Notes under the pieces: generated by a model
Seen by the model: the letters and a program-made list of their open reading frames with translations, nothing else
Databases searched by the model: none
Told to the model about the DNA's origin: nothing
Assembly: GCF_900105115.1 (NCBI RefSeq)
Contig: NZ_FNRV01000001.1
Span: 5,459,501 to 5,523,500 of the forward strand
Direction of reading: 5' to 3'
Source: Pseudomonas mohnii
GTDB lineage: Bacteria; Pseudomonadota; Gammaproteobacteria; Pseudomonadales; Pseudomonadaceae
Length of the DNA: 64,000 nucleotides
Program-made: the position numbers and the translations under genes
Shown here: piece after piece, positions 43,847 to 53,295 of the stretch
How the letters are laid out: the number at the start of each line of letters is the position of its first letter
Numbering within the stretch: position 1 is the first letter of the stretch

Positions 43847-44938
43847 ATGCAAGCCCATCGATTGATCATGAGCATCGTCGCATTGCTGGTGCTGGCCGGT
43901 TGCGGCAGTCAACGCACGCAGCAGGCGCCGGCGCGTACACCCGCCGAGGTCAAGGCCGAAATCATGCGACTGTTGCCGGCCAAAACCGGCGACCGCCAGG
44001 GTTGGGCCACGGACATCCAGGCGGCGTTCGCCGCGCAGAACATCGAGACGACCACGCAAAACCTGTGCTCGGTGCTGGCTGTCACTGAGCAAGAGTCGAC
44101 CTTTCAGGCAGACCCGAGCGTGCCTGGCCTGGGCAAAATCGCTCGCGACGAGATCGATCGCCGAGCGGCCAAGGCCCACATCCCCGGCCTGTTGGTCAGT
44201 GCGGCGCTGCAGGTACGCTCGCCCAATGGCAAAAGTTACAGCGAGCGCCTCAATGCGGCGCGTAGCGAAAAGGAACTGAGCGCGATTTTCGATGACTTCA
44301 TTGGCATGGTGCCCATGGGGAAAAGTCTGTTTGGCGGCCTCAACCCGGTACACACCGGCGGGCCGATGCAGGTCAGCATCGAATTTGCCGAGCAGCACGC
44401 CAAGGCCTATCCCTACCCGGTGGACGGGTCGATCCGCCATGAAGTCTTCACTCGGCGCGGCGGCATGTATTTCGGTATCGCCCATTTGCTCGGATACCCG
44501 GTGAACTACCCGCAACCGCTCTATCGCTTCGCCGATTTCAACGCCGGTTGGTATGCCAGTCGCAATGCCGCGTTCCAGAACGCCGTGAGCCGTGCCTCGG
44601 GCATTGCGCTGGCGCTGGATGGCGATTTGGTCAATTACGGTTCGATCATGCCCGGCAACACCGAAGTGGCCGTGCGCAGCCTCGGCAAGCAACTGGGCAT
44701 GCGCAACACGACGATCAGGGATCAACTGGAAGAGGGCAAGAGCCTGGCGTTCGAGAACAGCTCGTTGTATCAGCGAGTCTTCGCGCTGGCGGAGCGGGCC
44801 GAAGGCCGGTCATTGCCTCGGCAAGTGTTGCCGGGAATTGTCCTGCAGAGCCCGAAAATCACTCGCAAACTGACCACGGCCTGGTTTGCCAAGCGGGTTG
44901 ATGAGCGTTATCAACGCTGTATGGCGCGGGCGGGTTGA
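43847..44938 (+). CDS. DUF1615-family lipoprotein
   Basis: A 363-residue protein with a lipobox LAGC at about residues 16-19, so it is anchored in the envelope. The rest matches what I recall as DUF1615: VLAVTEQESTFQADPSVPGLG (a transglycosylase-like Glu region), GGPMQVSIEFAEQHA, and GGMYFGIAHLLGYP. Function unknown; the TEQES/GGPMQVS pattern suggests a lysozyme-like fold, which is inference. It is divergent from the monooxygenase gene. Confidence 0.85.
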   Translation: MQAHRLIMSIVALLVLAGCGSQRTQQAPARTPAEVKAEIMRLLPAKTGDRQGWATDIQAAFAAQNIETTTQNLCSVLAVTEQESTFQADPSVPGLGKIARDEIDRRAAKAHIPGLLVSAALQVRSPNGKSYSERLNAARSEKELSAIFDDFIGMVPMGKSLFGGLNPVHTGGPMQVSIEFAEQHAKAYPYPVDGSIRHEVFTRRGGMYFGIAHLLGYPVNYPQPLYRFADFNAGWYASRNAAFQNAVSRASGIALALDGDLVNYGSIMPGNTEVAVRSLGKQLGMRNTTIRDQLEEGKSLAFENSSLYQRVFALAERAEGRSLPRQVLPGIVLQSPKITRKLTTAWFAKRVDERYQRCMARAG

Positions 44939-44982
44939 AGAGCAAAACGATCGCAGGCGGTTTTACGCATGATCCCAGGCAT

Positions 44983-45013
44983 AAAAAAACCGACTGATCA
45001 GGCCGGTTTTTTT
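44983..45013. terminator. Bidirectional intrinsic terminator
   Basis: AAAAAAACCG and CGGTTTTTTT form a 10-bp stem with a T7 run on either strand. It lies between the convergent DUF1615 gene and the repeat-protein gene and would serve both. Confidence 0.85.
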
Positions 45014-45040
45014 GTCGAGGACTGCGGTAAAGCCATTCAT

Positions 45041-45520
45041 TCAAGCGATGTGGTTGCTGTTCAGACGATAGGAACCATCGGCAGCGACGGTGTTGCCTTG
45101 CAGGCGATCCGAGCCATCGGCGGCGACGGTGTTGCCTTGCAGACGATCCGAGCCATCGGCGGCGACGGTGTTGCCTTGCAGGCGATCCGAGCCATCGGCA
45201 GCGACGGTGTTGCCTTGCAGGCGATCCGAGCCATCGGCGGCGACGGTGTTGCCTTGCAGGCGATCCGAGCCATCGGCAGCAACGGTGTTGCCTTGCAGAC
45301 GATCCGAGCCATCGGCGGCAACGGTGTTGCCTTGCAGGCGGTCGGATCCATCAGCGGCCACCCGATTCTGGATCAGGCGATCGGAGCCACCTTCCGCCAC
45401 GCGACTTTCAATCAAGCGATCCGAGCCGCCTTCGGCGACGACAGGTTGAGCAGAGGTAGCGGCGAAAGCGTTCACTGCAAAAACCGAGAAAGCGATGCTG
45501 AGAAGAGTCTGGCGTTTCAT
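45041..45520 (-). CDS. Secreted protein of ten 13-residue tandem repeats
   Basis: A 159-residue protein. A clear signal peptide (MKRQTLLSIAFSVFAVNAFA) is followed by two VAEGGSDRLIxxR units, seven near-identical VAADGSDRLQGNT units and one final VAADGSYRLNSNHIA unit. The period is exactly 13 residues (39 bases). The mature protein is almost entirely repeats with no Cys, and the seven copies vary by few bases, so the array is recent or kept uniform. No family with a known function is recognised. The repeat could form a beta-solenoid. It ends at the shared terminator 44983-45013. Confidence 0.8.
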   Translation of the reverse strand: MKRQTLLSIAFSVFAVNAFAATSAQPVVAEGGSDRLIESRVAEGGSDRLIQNRVAADGSDRLQGNTVAADGSDRLQGNTVAADGSDRLQGNTVAADGSDRLQGNTVAADGSDRLQGNTVAADGSDRLQGNTVAADGSDRLQGNTVAADGSYRLNSNHIA

Positions 45521-45730
45521 GGTGGTGTGCTCCGGGTCTTATTGGGTGGGTATGGAGCAGATGTTACGCCGCACAATTTTTATGAGAACTTCATTGGCAT
45601 GATGGTGAACATCGACGGGATTGATAGGGCCAGCGGCATACCCCTGGCGGGCGTGATGATGCAGTCGTCGGATGGCTCCAGCGCTGTCAAGGGCGGCTTC
45701 TACACTGGATAGCGTCGCAAGGAGGTGTTT

Positions 45731-46354
45731 ATGTATCAGCTCTACGGTCATCAGAATTCGGGCGCAGCCGCTATCGAGGCGGCACTGGAACTGTGTGAGA
45801 TCCCTTATCGCTTCATCGACGTCGAGTCGTCTTCGCAGGCCGCTCTGGCGTTGGAGAAGCTCAACCCGCTCAAGCAGATTCCGACCCTGCAATTGCCCGA
45901 CGGCAGCGTCCTCACCGAAAGCGCGGCGATCCTGATTCACCTCGGGCTGACGTTTCCCGAGTCGAATCTGCTGCCGGACAACCCGGCTGATCGTGATCAG
46001 GCCATCCGTGGTCTGGCGTACATCGTCAGCAATTGCTATACGGCCATCGGTATCATCGACTACCCCGAACGCTGGTTGGCCGAGGCAGATGAATCGTCTC
46101 GGCAAAACCTGATAGCGGGCGCCCGTGCACGGTTGCATTGGAGTTGGGAGGTGTTTGCCGATCAGTTTTCCGGCGAGCTGTATCTGGGAGACGAGACGCC
46201 GGGAGCACTGGATGTGCTGGCGGCGGTGATCAGCCGATGGTCAGGCAGCCGCGAACATTTGCGCGCTGCCCGACCGGGGTTTTACGTCTGGCTGGAACGC
46301 ATCGACCGACACCCGACGCTGGCGCCGGTGTTCGCCCGGCATTGGCCGGCCTGA
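45731..46354 (+). CDS. Glutathione S-transferase family protein
   Basis: A 207-residue glutathione transferase. Thioredoxin-like half: MYQLYGHQNSGAAAIEAALE, then QIPTLQLPDGSVLTESAAI, which holds the glutathione-binding ES block. The helical C-terminal half follows. ATG 45731 is preceded by AAGGAGGTG, a strong ribosome site. It is a different subfamily from the GST at 40189. Substrate not determined. Confidence 0.88.
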   Translation: MYQLYGHQNSGAAAIEAALELCEIPYRFIDVESSSQAALALEKLNPLKQIPTLQLPDGSVLTESAAILIHLGLTFPESNLLPDNPADRDQAIRGLAYIVSNCYTAIGIIDYPERWLAEADESSRQNLIAGARARLHWSWEVFADQFSGELYLGDETPGALDVLAAVISRWSGSREHLRAARPGFYVWLERIDRHPTLAPVFARHWPA

Positions 46355-46370
46355 GCACTGCAAAACAAGA

Positions 46371-46461
46371 GCGGGAGCGGGCTTGCCCGCGAGCGTGCAG
46401 AGTCAGTCAACGTATATGTCGACTGATCCACCGCTTCGCGAGCAAGCTCGCTCCCACAAGG
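46371..46461. repeat. REP pair (REPIN)
   Basis: Inverted arms GCGGGAGCGGGCTTGCCCGCG and CGCGAGCAAGCTCGCTCCCAC, between the convergent GST and CBS genes. Confidence 0.8.
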
Positions 46462-46480
46462 GATGCCTGGTGTGTTTGAG

Positions 46481-46921
46481 CTATTCCCCGCGAATGTACT
46501 GTTCCAGCTGACGAATCAGTTCCGCCTGTTCCGCGATGGCCTCCTTGACCAGGTCGCCAATCGACAGCAAGCCGATCAATTTGCCGTCCTCCACCACCGG
46601 CAAGTGGCGCAGGCGTTTGTCGGACATGATGCCCAGGCAGGTATCGACGGTTTGATGGGTGTCCACGGTGATCACCGGTGAAACCATGATGTCGCGAACC
46701 GGCGTACCCACCGAAGAACGCCCGTGCAGCACCAGTTTACGTGCGTAGTCACGCTCACTGATGATGCCCAGCACTTCGTCATTCTCCACCACCAGCAAGG
46801 CGCCGACGTTTTTCTCTGCCATCTTCATCAGCGCTTCCAGCACCATATGACCAGGTTTGATCTGGTGCACTTCCTGATTCTTCTGATCTTTCAACTTGAG
46901 TAGTTGCGCGACGGTTTTCAT
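46481..46921 (-). CDS. CBS-domain protein
   Basis: A 146-residue protein made of a pair of CBS domains (about residues 15-70 and 80-135): NVGALLVVENDEVLGIISERD in the first and HLPVVEDGKLIGLLSIGDLV in the second. Such pairs bind adenine nucleotides. ATG 46921 (MKTVAQLLKLKDQ) was preferred to the frame open to 47008, whose N-terminus is not family-like. Function unknown. Confidence 0.88.
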   Translation of the reverse strand: MKTVAQLLKLKDQKNQEVHQIKPGHMVLEALMKMAEKNVGALLVVENDEVLGIISERDYARKLVLHGRSSVGTPVRDIMVSPVITVDTHQTVDTCLGIMSDKRLRHLPVVEDGKLIGLLSIGDLVKEAIAEQAELIRQLEQYIRGE

Positions 46922-47065
46922 GGCGGTTTCTCGGGTGTTGTCGTTGTTATTGAAGAATCGTAGACGCCGGCGCGCAGGGCAAGAGAGAAAGCGGCAGATA
47001 AACGGCAAAAAACGTCATTCGGTGGTTTTTCTTCGGTAATCCCCGGATTCCTGCCCGGCAAAATA

Positions 47066-47160
47066 CCTGTGGGAGCAGGCTTGCCCGCGATGAGGTCAAA
47101 TCAGTCGACATCCATGTTGAATGTCAGGCCGCCATCGCGAGCAAGCTCACTCCCACAGGT
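47066..47160. repeat. REP pair (REPIN)
   Basis: Inverted arms CCTGTGGGAGCAGGCTTGCC and CGCGAGCAAGCTCACTCCCACAGG in the divergent CBS/polB gap. Confidence 0.85.
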
Positions 47161-47207
47161 TCATGGTGGCGTAGAATCACCAACCTGAATCAATGTTGAG
47201 GTTTTCA

Positions 47208-49571
47208 GTGGTGGATTTACCGCAGGGCTTTGTCCTGACCCGGCATTGGCGCGATACACCGACCGGTACGCAAGTCGAGTTCTGGCTGGCGACCGACAGC
47301 GGTCCCCGGCGCATCCGCCTGCCTCATCAGCCGTCGGTGGCGTTTATTCCGGCCAGCCAGCGCGAGCAGGCCGAGGCACTGCTGCACGACGAAAAAAATG
47401 TCGAACTGCGGGAATTGGCCTTGCGGGATTTCGAGCACCGTCCGGTGCTCGGGCTGTATTGCCCGCAGCACGGACAATTGATGCGCCTGGAAACGGCCCT
47501 GCGCAGGGCCGGGGTCGAAGTGTATGAAGCTGACGTACGCCCGCCGGAACGCTACATGATGGAGCGGTTCATCACCGCCCCTGTGCGCTTTGGCGGTACG
47601 CCGGATGCCGAGGGCCTGTTGCTCGACGCACAGATGAAACCCGATCCGCACTATCGGCCAAGCCTCAAGTTGGCGTCCCTGGACATCGAAACCACCGCTC
47701 AGGGCGAGTTGTACTCCATCGCCCTGGAGGGCTGCGGAGAGCGGCAGGTGTACATGCTCGGCCCACCCAATGGCGATGACAGCGAGGTGGATTTCCAGCT
47801 CGAATACTGCGACTCGCGCACCCTGTTGCTGAAAAAGCTCAATGAATGGTTCGCCCGGCACGATCCCGACGCGATCATTGGCTGGAACGTCGTGCAGTTC
47901 GATCTGCGGGTGTTGCATAAACACGCCAGGCAACTGGGCGTGCCGCTGAAGCTGGGGCGTGGTGGCGAAGAGATGCAGTGGCGCGAACACGGCAACGGCA
48001 ACCATTATTTTGCCTCCGCTGCCGGCCGGCTGATCATCGACGGCATCGAGGCGCTGCGTTCGGCGACCTGGAGTTTTCCGTCGTTCAGCCTGGAAAACGT
48101 CGCGCAAACCCTGCTGGGCGAAGGCAAGTCGATCGACAACCCCTACCAGCGCATGGACGAAATCAATCGCATGTTCGCCGAGGACAAACCGGCCCTGGCC
48201 AAGTACAACCTCAAGGACTGCGAGCTGGTCACCCGAATTTTCGCCCACACCCAACTGCTGACCTTTTTGCTGGAACGGGCCAGTGTCACCGGGTTGCCGG
48301 TGGATCGCATGGGCGGCTCAGTGGCGGCGTTCACCCACCTCTACATGCCGTTGATGCACCGCCAGGGCTTCGTCGCGCCAAACCTCGGCGGGCGCCCGCC
48401 GCAAGCCAGCCCCGGCGGGTTTGTCATGGACTCGCAACCGGGCCTGTACGAGTCGGTGCTGGTGTTCGACTACAAAAGCCTTTACCCATCGATCATCCGC
48501 ACGTTCCTCATCGACCCGGTGGGCTTGATCGAAGGGCTCAAGCATCCCGAGGACAGCGAGTCGGTGCCAGGTTTCCGGGGGGCACGTTTTTCCAGAACCC
48601 GGCATTGCCTGCCCGCCATCGTGGCCCGGGTCGCCGAAGGCCGGGAAACCGCCAAGCGCGAGCACAACGCGCCGCTGTCCCAGGCACTGAAGATCATCAT
48701 GAACGCCTTCTACGGTGTGCTCGGCTCCAGTGGTTGCCGGTTTTTCGATACACGCCTGGCGTCGTCCATCACCCTGCGCGGGCACGAGATCATGCTGCGC
48801 ACCCGTCAGTTGATCGAAGACCAGGGTCATACGGTGATTTATGGCGATACCGATTCCACTTTCGTCTGGCTGCGCCGCGCCCACGGCCAACAGGAAGCGG
48901 CACAGATCGGCGAAGCGCTGGTGAAGCACGTCAACCAGTGGTGGCGCGAGCATGTGCGGCAGGCATATGGCCTGGAAAGCGCGCTCGAACTGCAGTTCGA
49001 AACCCACTACAAACGTTTTCTGATGCCGACCATTCGCGGAGCGGAGGAGGGCAGCAAGAAGCGTTATGCGGGGTTGGTGACGCGCGCCGATGGCACGGAC
49101 GAGATGGTCTACAAAGGACTGGAAACCGTGCGCACTGATTGGTCGCCGCTGGCCCGCCAGTTCCAGCAGGAGCTGTACCTGCGCATCTTCAATCGCAAAC
49201 CCTATCAGGATTACGTGCGCGACTATGTGCGCAAGACCCTGGCCGGAGCGTTCGACGAGCGCTTGATCTACCGCAAGCGCCTGCGCCGAACCCTCGATGA
49301 TTATCAACGCAACGTGCCGCCCCATGTACGGGCAGCGCGTATCGCCGATGACTACAACGACCGGCAGGGGCGTCCCCGCCAGTACCAGAACGGTGGCTGG
49401 ATCAGTTACGTAATCACCGTCGTCGGCCCTGAACCACTGGAGATCCGCAGCGCGCCCATCGATTACGAACATTACGTCAGCAAGCAATTACAGCCTGTGG
49501 CTGACGCGATCCTGCCGTTCGTCGACGACGATTTTTCAACCCTGATTGGTGGGCAACTGGGCCTGTTTTGA
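47208..49571 (+). CDS. polB: DNA polymerase II (family B)
   Basis: SOS-type family B polymerase with 3'-5' exonuclease. The roughly 787 residues contain the exonuclease motif [11 protein letters not shown], then the polymerase motifs [13 protein letters not shown] (motif A), [14 protein letters not shown] (motif B) and [10 protein letters not shown] (motif C, with the DTDS catalytic pair), and KKRYAG. GTG 47208 has GAGG 8 bases upstream; ATG 47193 and GTG 47211 are alternatives. Its last 36 bases overlap the end of the convergent DUF1810 gene. I see no clear LexA box upstream. Confidence 0.93.
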   Translation: MVDLPQGFVLTRHWRDTPTGTQVEFWLATDSGPRRIRLPHQPSVAFIPASQREQAEALLHDEKNVELRELALRDFEHRPVLGLYCPQHGQLMRLETALRRAGVEVYEADVRPPERYMMERFITAPVRFGGTPDAEGLLLDAQMKPDPHYRPSLKLASLDIETTAQGELYSIALEGCGERQVYMLGPPNGDDSEVDFQLEYCDSRTLLLKKLNEWFARHDPDAIIGWNVVQFDLRVLHKHARQLGVPLKLGRGGEEMQWREHGNGNHYFASAAGRLIIDGIEALRSATWSFPSFSLENVAQTLLGEGKSIDNPYQRMDEINRMFAEDKPALAKYNLKDCELVTRIFAHTQLLTFLLERASVTGLPVDRMGGSVAAFTHLYMPLMHRQGFVAPNLGGRPPQASPGGFVMDSQPGLYESVLVFDYKSLYPSIIRTFLIDPVGLIEGLKHPEDSESVPGFRGARFSRTRHCLPAIVARVAEGRETAKREHNAPLSQALKIIMNAFYGVLGSSGCRFFDTRLASSITLRGHEIMLRTRQLIEDQGHTVIYGDTDSTFVWLRRAHGQQEAAQIGEALVKHVNQWWREHVRQAYGLESALELQFETHYKRFLMPTIRGAEEGSKKRYAGLVTRADGTDEMVYKGLETVRTDWSPLARQFQQELYLRIFNRKPYQDYVRDYVRKTLAGAFDERLIYRKRLRRTLDDYQRNVPPHVRAARIADDYNDRQGRPRQYQNGGWISYVITVVGPEPLEIRSAPIDYEHYVSKQLQPVADAILPFVDDDFSTLIGGQLGLF

Positions 49572-50006
49572 GTCCATCAGCGACAACGTCCAGTCATCCA
49601 GAATGCCGTGGAAGTATTGATTCAGGGCTTGATGGAACAGGCTGTCATCGGGTGCGACCTGGGTGAACAGCGTCATCGACGAATGAAATTTCAGGTCATC
49701 GGGATGGCCGAAGATGTCCCTCACCGAGCGCTGCTGGATGTTCAGCACCTCTTGGGTGCACGTGCGCAGCCGTGCGCCCAGCAATGGGTGCTCGAGATAG
49801 GCTCGGGCTTCTTCGCGCGAACCGATCGCGAAGCGTTTGGACATGTCGCTGCCACCCAGCCCGGCAAACTGCGGAAAGATGAACCACATCCAGTGGCTAC
49901 GCTTGCGGCCGGCCTTCAATTCGGCCTGAGCCCGGTCGAACACCGGGTCCTGCGCCTGAATGAAGCGCTGCAGGTTAAAGGTGTCCAGCCGATCGGTGCT
50001 TCTCAT
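49536..50006 (-). CDS. DUF1810-family protein
   Basis: A 156-residue protein with the DUF1810 pattern: [38 protein letters not shown] and KFHSSMTLF. Its function is unknown. ATG 50006 chosen over TTG 50012. The 3' end overlaps the end of polB on the other strand by 36 bases, a tight convergent arrangement. Confidence 0.85.
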   Translation of the reverse strand: MRSTDRLDTFNLQRFIQAQDPVFDRAQAELKAGRKRSHWMWFIFPQFAGLGGSDMSKRFAIGSREEARAYLEHPLLGARLRTCTQEVLNIQQRSVRDIFGHPDDLKFHSSMTLFTQVAPDDSLFHQALNQYFHGILDDWTLSLMDSKQAQLPTNQG

Positions 50007-50035
50007 GCGCAAGTCCTCTGACAGACTGCGATGGC

Positions 50036-50857
50036 TCAGACCATGGCCAACCGCTGTTTGCGTTGTGGCGCACGAAACGCTTGGTCCAGCGCCTTCAGAT
50101 CCCCAGGTTCAAGCACTAACTGCGCCGCGCGTGCGTTGAGTTGCACATGCTCGGGCCGTACCGCCTTGGGGATGGCAATCACCCCGTCCTGGCGCAAAAG
50201 CCATGCCAGCGCCACCTGGGCAGGCGTGGCATCGTGACGGGCGGCCACTTGCCGGAGCGTGGCGTTGCCCAGCATGTTCCCGCCCTGGCCAATGGGGCAG
50301 TAGGCCATGACCGGCATCCTGCGCTCCTGACACCAGGGCAGTAAATCAAATTCTATGCCGCGCTCTTCCAGGTTATAGAGCACTTGATTGGTGGCGCAGG
50401 CCGGCGCGGCCAGTTCCTGCAAATCATCGACGTCGAAGTTGGACACGCCCCAGCGACCGATCTTGCCCGCCGCACGCAGTCGCTCGAAGGCCTCGACCGT
50501 TTCCTCCAGAGGGTACTGGCCGCGCCAATGCAGCAGGTACAGATCGATATGGTCGGTGTTCAGGCGCCGCAGACTGCGTTCGCAGGCCTGGGGAATGCCT
50601 TGGCGGCTGGCGTTGTGCGGGTAGACCTTGCTGACCAGAAACACCTCGTCGCGCCGGCCGGCGATGGCTTCGCCCACCACTTCCTCGGCGCCACCCTCGG
50701 CGTACATTTCGGCGGTGTCGATCAGGGTCATGCCCGACTCGATCCCCAGGCGCAACGCCGCGACCTCTTCGTTGTGCCGGGAGTGGTCCTCGCCCATGTG
50801 CCAGGTGCCCTGGCCGATGACCGGTACGTTGACGCCGGCCAATTCAAGAGTACGCAT
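50036..50857 (-). CDS. Aldo/keto reductase
   Basis: A 273-residue TIM-barrel NADPH reductase with the catalytic tetrad D47, Y52 (DTAEMY), K77 (SKVYP) and H110 (LLHWRG). The nucleotide-binding segment VIAIPKAVRPEHVQLN is near the end. ATG 50857 (MRTLELAGVN) has AGGAG upstream; the frame is open to 50899. It lies 29 bases before the DUF1810 gene on the same strand. Substrate unknown. Confidence 0.9.
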   Translation of the reverse strand: MRTLELAGVNVPVIGQGTWHMGEDHSRHNEEVAALRLGIESGMTLIDTAEMYAEGGAEEVVGEAIAGRRDEVFLVSKVYPHNASRQGIPQACERSLRRLNTDHIDLYLLHWRGQYPLEETVEAFERLRAAGKIGRWGVSNFDVDDLQELAAPACATNQVLYNLEERGIEFDLLPWCQERRMPVMAYCPIGQGGNMLGNATLRQVAARHDATPAQVALAWLLRQDGVIAIPKAVRPEHVQLNARAAQLVLEPGDLKALDQAFRAPQRKQRLAMV

Positions 50858-51058
50858 GCAAATCTCCTGTAAACACTCAAGCCGTATTGCTTTTGGCACT
50901 CAGCATAGCTTTTGGGTTCCACGCTTCGATCAAAAGATCGCAACTTGCCGGTGATCGATTGGTGACGGCATGACTGCACTTTTCTGAAATCAACCGCTCT
51001 ACTTTTGGGCAGCCTGCGGCGATCCCCTCTGCCGGCCCATGCCCAAGTTCAAGTACCC

Positions 51059-51808
51059 ATGGCTCGAGCGTTACCTTTCAGTACCCCCTCAATCCGCCGC
51101 CGTTGCCTGATGCTGCTAGGCCTGTCGACGTTCCTCGTCACCGGATGCAGCCATCAGGATGGTAACGACCTCTTGACTCAATTGCGCGAAGGCAAACCCC
51201 AGGAATTTCTGCAAACCAGTGTCGACCGCATGGCCACCCTGACCATGCGCGACAACCTCGACAGCCTCTATCTGCTGATGAGCAAGCTGTACCTGCGCAA
51301 CCCCGACGAGCTGAAAAAATCCGGCTTCCTTGACGCGCGCAGCGCCGGCAAGCAAGTACGCTTGGCGATCGAGCAGCAGCAGCCGCTTCCAACGCTTGGC
51401 GGTAAAAAGGACCTCGCGGCGCTACGGTTTGCCATGAGTCCGGAGTTCCTTGGCGACCGGGTCGGTGCGTTCATCTATGCCATCGGCAGCATGCTGGTCA
51501 CCGCCCACGGCAATCGCCTGGAGTTCTACATGACGGACGCGATCAACCCGACGTTCGTCAGCAACGCTGCACGCAACATCGAGATTGCGACCTGGATCCT
51601 GAGTCAGCGGCAAAACAAAAACGGCGAACCCATGCTGTTTTCCAACGAAATCTCGGAGGAGGGCAGCAACCTGAGTTTTGCCGTGGAGTTCGGCAAAATA
51701 GTCGCGCGCCTGGATTTGCTGACGCAGATGCTGGACGAGCGCTACCGGCGCATCGGCCTCAACTACGCCCAGAGCCTGTTGTTCCTGAATTTCCTGCCGG
51801 TGCAATAG
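51059..51808 (+). CDS. Putative lipoprotein, function unknown
   Basis: A 249-residue protein with an N-terminal signal ending in a lipobox (FLVTGCS), so it is probably an outer- or inner-membrane lipoprotein. The mature part is helical and has no family I recognise; LLTQLREGKPQEFLQTSVDR and QMLDERYRRIGLNYAQSL are the clearest stretches. ATG 51059 chosen over the ORF start at 51005, which would put a long hydrophilic tail before the signal peptide. Confidence 0.75.
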   Translation: MARALPFSTPSIRRRCLMLLGLSTFLVTGCSHQDGNDLLTQLREGKPQEFLQTSVDRMATLTMRDNLDSLYLLMSKLYLRNPDELKKSGFLDARSAGKQVRLAIEQQQPLPTLGGKKDLAALRFAMSPEFLGDRVGAFIYAIGSMLVTAHGNRLEFYMTDAINPTFVSNAARNIEIATWILSQRQNKNGEPMLFSNEISEEGSNLSFAVEFGKIVARLDLLTQMLDERYRRIGLNYAQSLLFLNFLPVQ

Positions 51809-51941
51809 AACGGCGGTGACTTTCCAACAAGGGTGATAGTGCATGTAGGGAATAAAGATAGATCGCATCGATATAAGTGGTTATAAGAAAAATCGCTATG
51901 CTGCGGGCCAGATTTTCCCTGCAGTCTTTGTGGACGTATCG

Positions 51942-52727
51942 ATGGATTTAGTGAATATCGGGTTGGTCGTAGCCGGGCTGGTGGTCGGCTTCATCGTCGG
52001 CATGACGGGCGTGGGCGGCGGGTCGTTGATGACGCCGATCCTGCTGTGGTTCGGCATCAACCCGGCAACGGCGGTGGGCACCGATTTGCTGTACGCGGCC
52101 ATCACCAAATCCAGCGGCGTGCTGGTTCACAAAAAGAACGACAACATTGACTGGGCCATCACCGGCTGGTTGACGCTGGGCAGTGTGCCGGCAGTGGCGT
52201 TGACCCTGTGGTTCCTCAGCAGTTTGCACAGCGCCCCCGAGGCGATGAACGCCATCATCAAGCAGGCGTTGGGTTTTGTCCTGTTCGCCACGGCGCTGGC
52301 GATCCTGTTCAAGAAGCGCCTGCTCGATTTCGCCCATAAGCGTGCCGGCGGCAACTACAACCCCAGCGGTACGCGGTTGAATGTCCTGACGGTCGTTACC
52401 GGTCTGGTGCTCGGCACCATGGTCGCGCTGACCTCCATCGGCGCTGGCGCGCTGGGCACCGTGGCGCTGTTCATTCTTTATCCGCTGCTGCCGACCCGCC
52501 GCCTGGTCGGCACGGAAATCGCTCACGCCGTGCCACTGACCCTGGTCGCCGGTCTTGGCCATGCGAGCATGGGCAACATGGACTGGCATGTACTGGGTTA
52601 CTTGCTGGTGGGTTCGCTGCCGGGGATTTACCTGGGCAGCCATCTGACCGGCCGCATCTCCGATGAAGTGCTGCGCCCTTGCCTGGCGACGATGCTGGTG
52701 CTGATCGGTTACAAACTGGTGTTTTGA
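51942..52727 (+). CDS. TSUP-family (TauE/SafE) membrane transporter
   Basis: A 261-residue membrane protein with about eight hydrophobic segments and the two TauE repeats: GFIVGMTGVGGGSLMTPILLWF near the start and MVALTSIGAGALGTVALFILYP in the second half. Such proteins export organosulfur or sulfite-type anions. ATG 51942 chosen; a GTG lies at 51930. No sulfur-metabolism genes adjoin it, so the substrate is open. Confidence 0.88.
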   Translation: MDLVNIGLVVAGLVVGFIVGMTGVGGGSLMTPILLWFGINPATAVGTDLLYAAITKSSGVLVHKKNDNIDWAITGWLTLGSVPAVALTLWFLSSLHSAPEAMNAIIKQALGFVLFATALAILFKKRLLDFAHKRAGGNYNPSGTRLNVLTVVTGLVLGTMVALTSIGAGALGTVALFILYPLLPTRRLVGTEIAHAVPLTLVAGLGHASMGNMDWHVLGYLLVGSLPGIYLGSHLTGRISDEVLRPCLATMLVLIGYKLVF

Positions 52728-52746
52728 TTCGCCATGGGGCGCAGCG

Positions 52747-53115
52747 TCACTCACGGGTGAATATTTCCAGCAGATGCCCGTCCGGGTTATCGAAATACAC
52801 CCGTCGCCCCCCCGCAAACTCATTGATCTCCTTCGGCCGTTGTTTACCAGGGTCAGCCCACCACTGCTGACCATGGGCCAGAAGGCGCGCAAAGACCTCG
52901 TCGAAATCATCCTCGCCAATCAAGAACGCATAGTGCTGTGACGCGATCGGCGGGTCATTGTCGTAGAAGTCCAGTGACACGCCGTTGTCGAACTTGACGA
53001 CCAGCATCGGGCCAAAGGGCTGCGGGGCGGGCAAGCCGAGAAGGTCTGCGAGGAAGTTGGCCGATAGTTGCTTGTCGCGGCACCAGACAATGGTGTGATT
53101 CAACTGAGCGCTCAT
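52747..53115 (-). CDS. VOC-family (glyoxalase-like) protein
   Basis: A 122-residue glyoxalase/bleomycin-resistance-fold protein. It has HTIVWCRDKQLSANFLADLLG at the start and the end-motif YFDNPDGHLLEIF, with H9 and the final Glu as likely metal ligands. GAGGA upstream supports ATG 53115 over 53151. Substrate unknown. Confidence 0.88.
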   Translation of the reverse strand: MSAQLNHTIVWCRDKQLSANFLADLLGLPAPQPFGPMLVVKFDNGVSLDFYDNDPPIASQHYAFLIGEDDFDEVFARLLAHGQQWWADPGKQRPKEINEFAGGRRVYFDNPDGHLLEIFTRE

Positions 53116-53295
53116 GCAGTGGTCCTCACGGCGGATCAGGTGGGTTTCCATGAATCTTGAGTTTAGCCCGGCCTGTTGCGCTTCGACCGCCCTGACCTAA
53201 GCTTTGGACAAGGCGAACAACATTTGCGGAGCGTCACCCGGAACGATCGCCGCGATGCGCAATCATTAGAGCGTGGATATCAAAAGGAGATGCGC

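Noticed and set aside
43691..44725. N-terminal extension of the flavin monooxygenase to 854 residues
   Set aside because: The extra part is antisense to the DUF1615 lipoprotein gene. The FAD motif and GAGGAGG ribosome site both point to ATG 43690.
44969..45712. A long open frame of 247 residues on the plus strand across the 39-bp repeats
   Set aside because: It is antisense to the signal-peptide-bearing repeat protein, starts near a terminator and has no ribosome site. The repeat simply lacks stop codons in several frames.
51849..51877. GGAATAAA followed after 15 bases by TATAAG, before the TSUP transporter gene
   Set aside because: The octamer and spacing match the ECF promoter, but the -10 side does not begin with GTT. 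The octamer alone also appears in other AT-rich spots, for example near 58153, so it is not evidence by itself.
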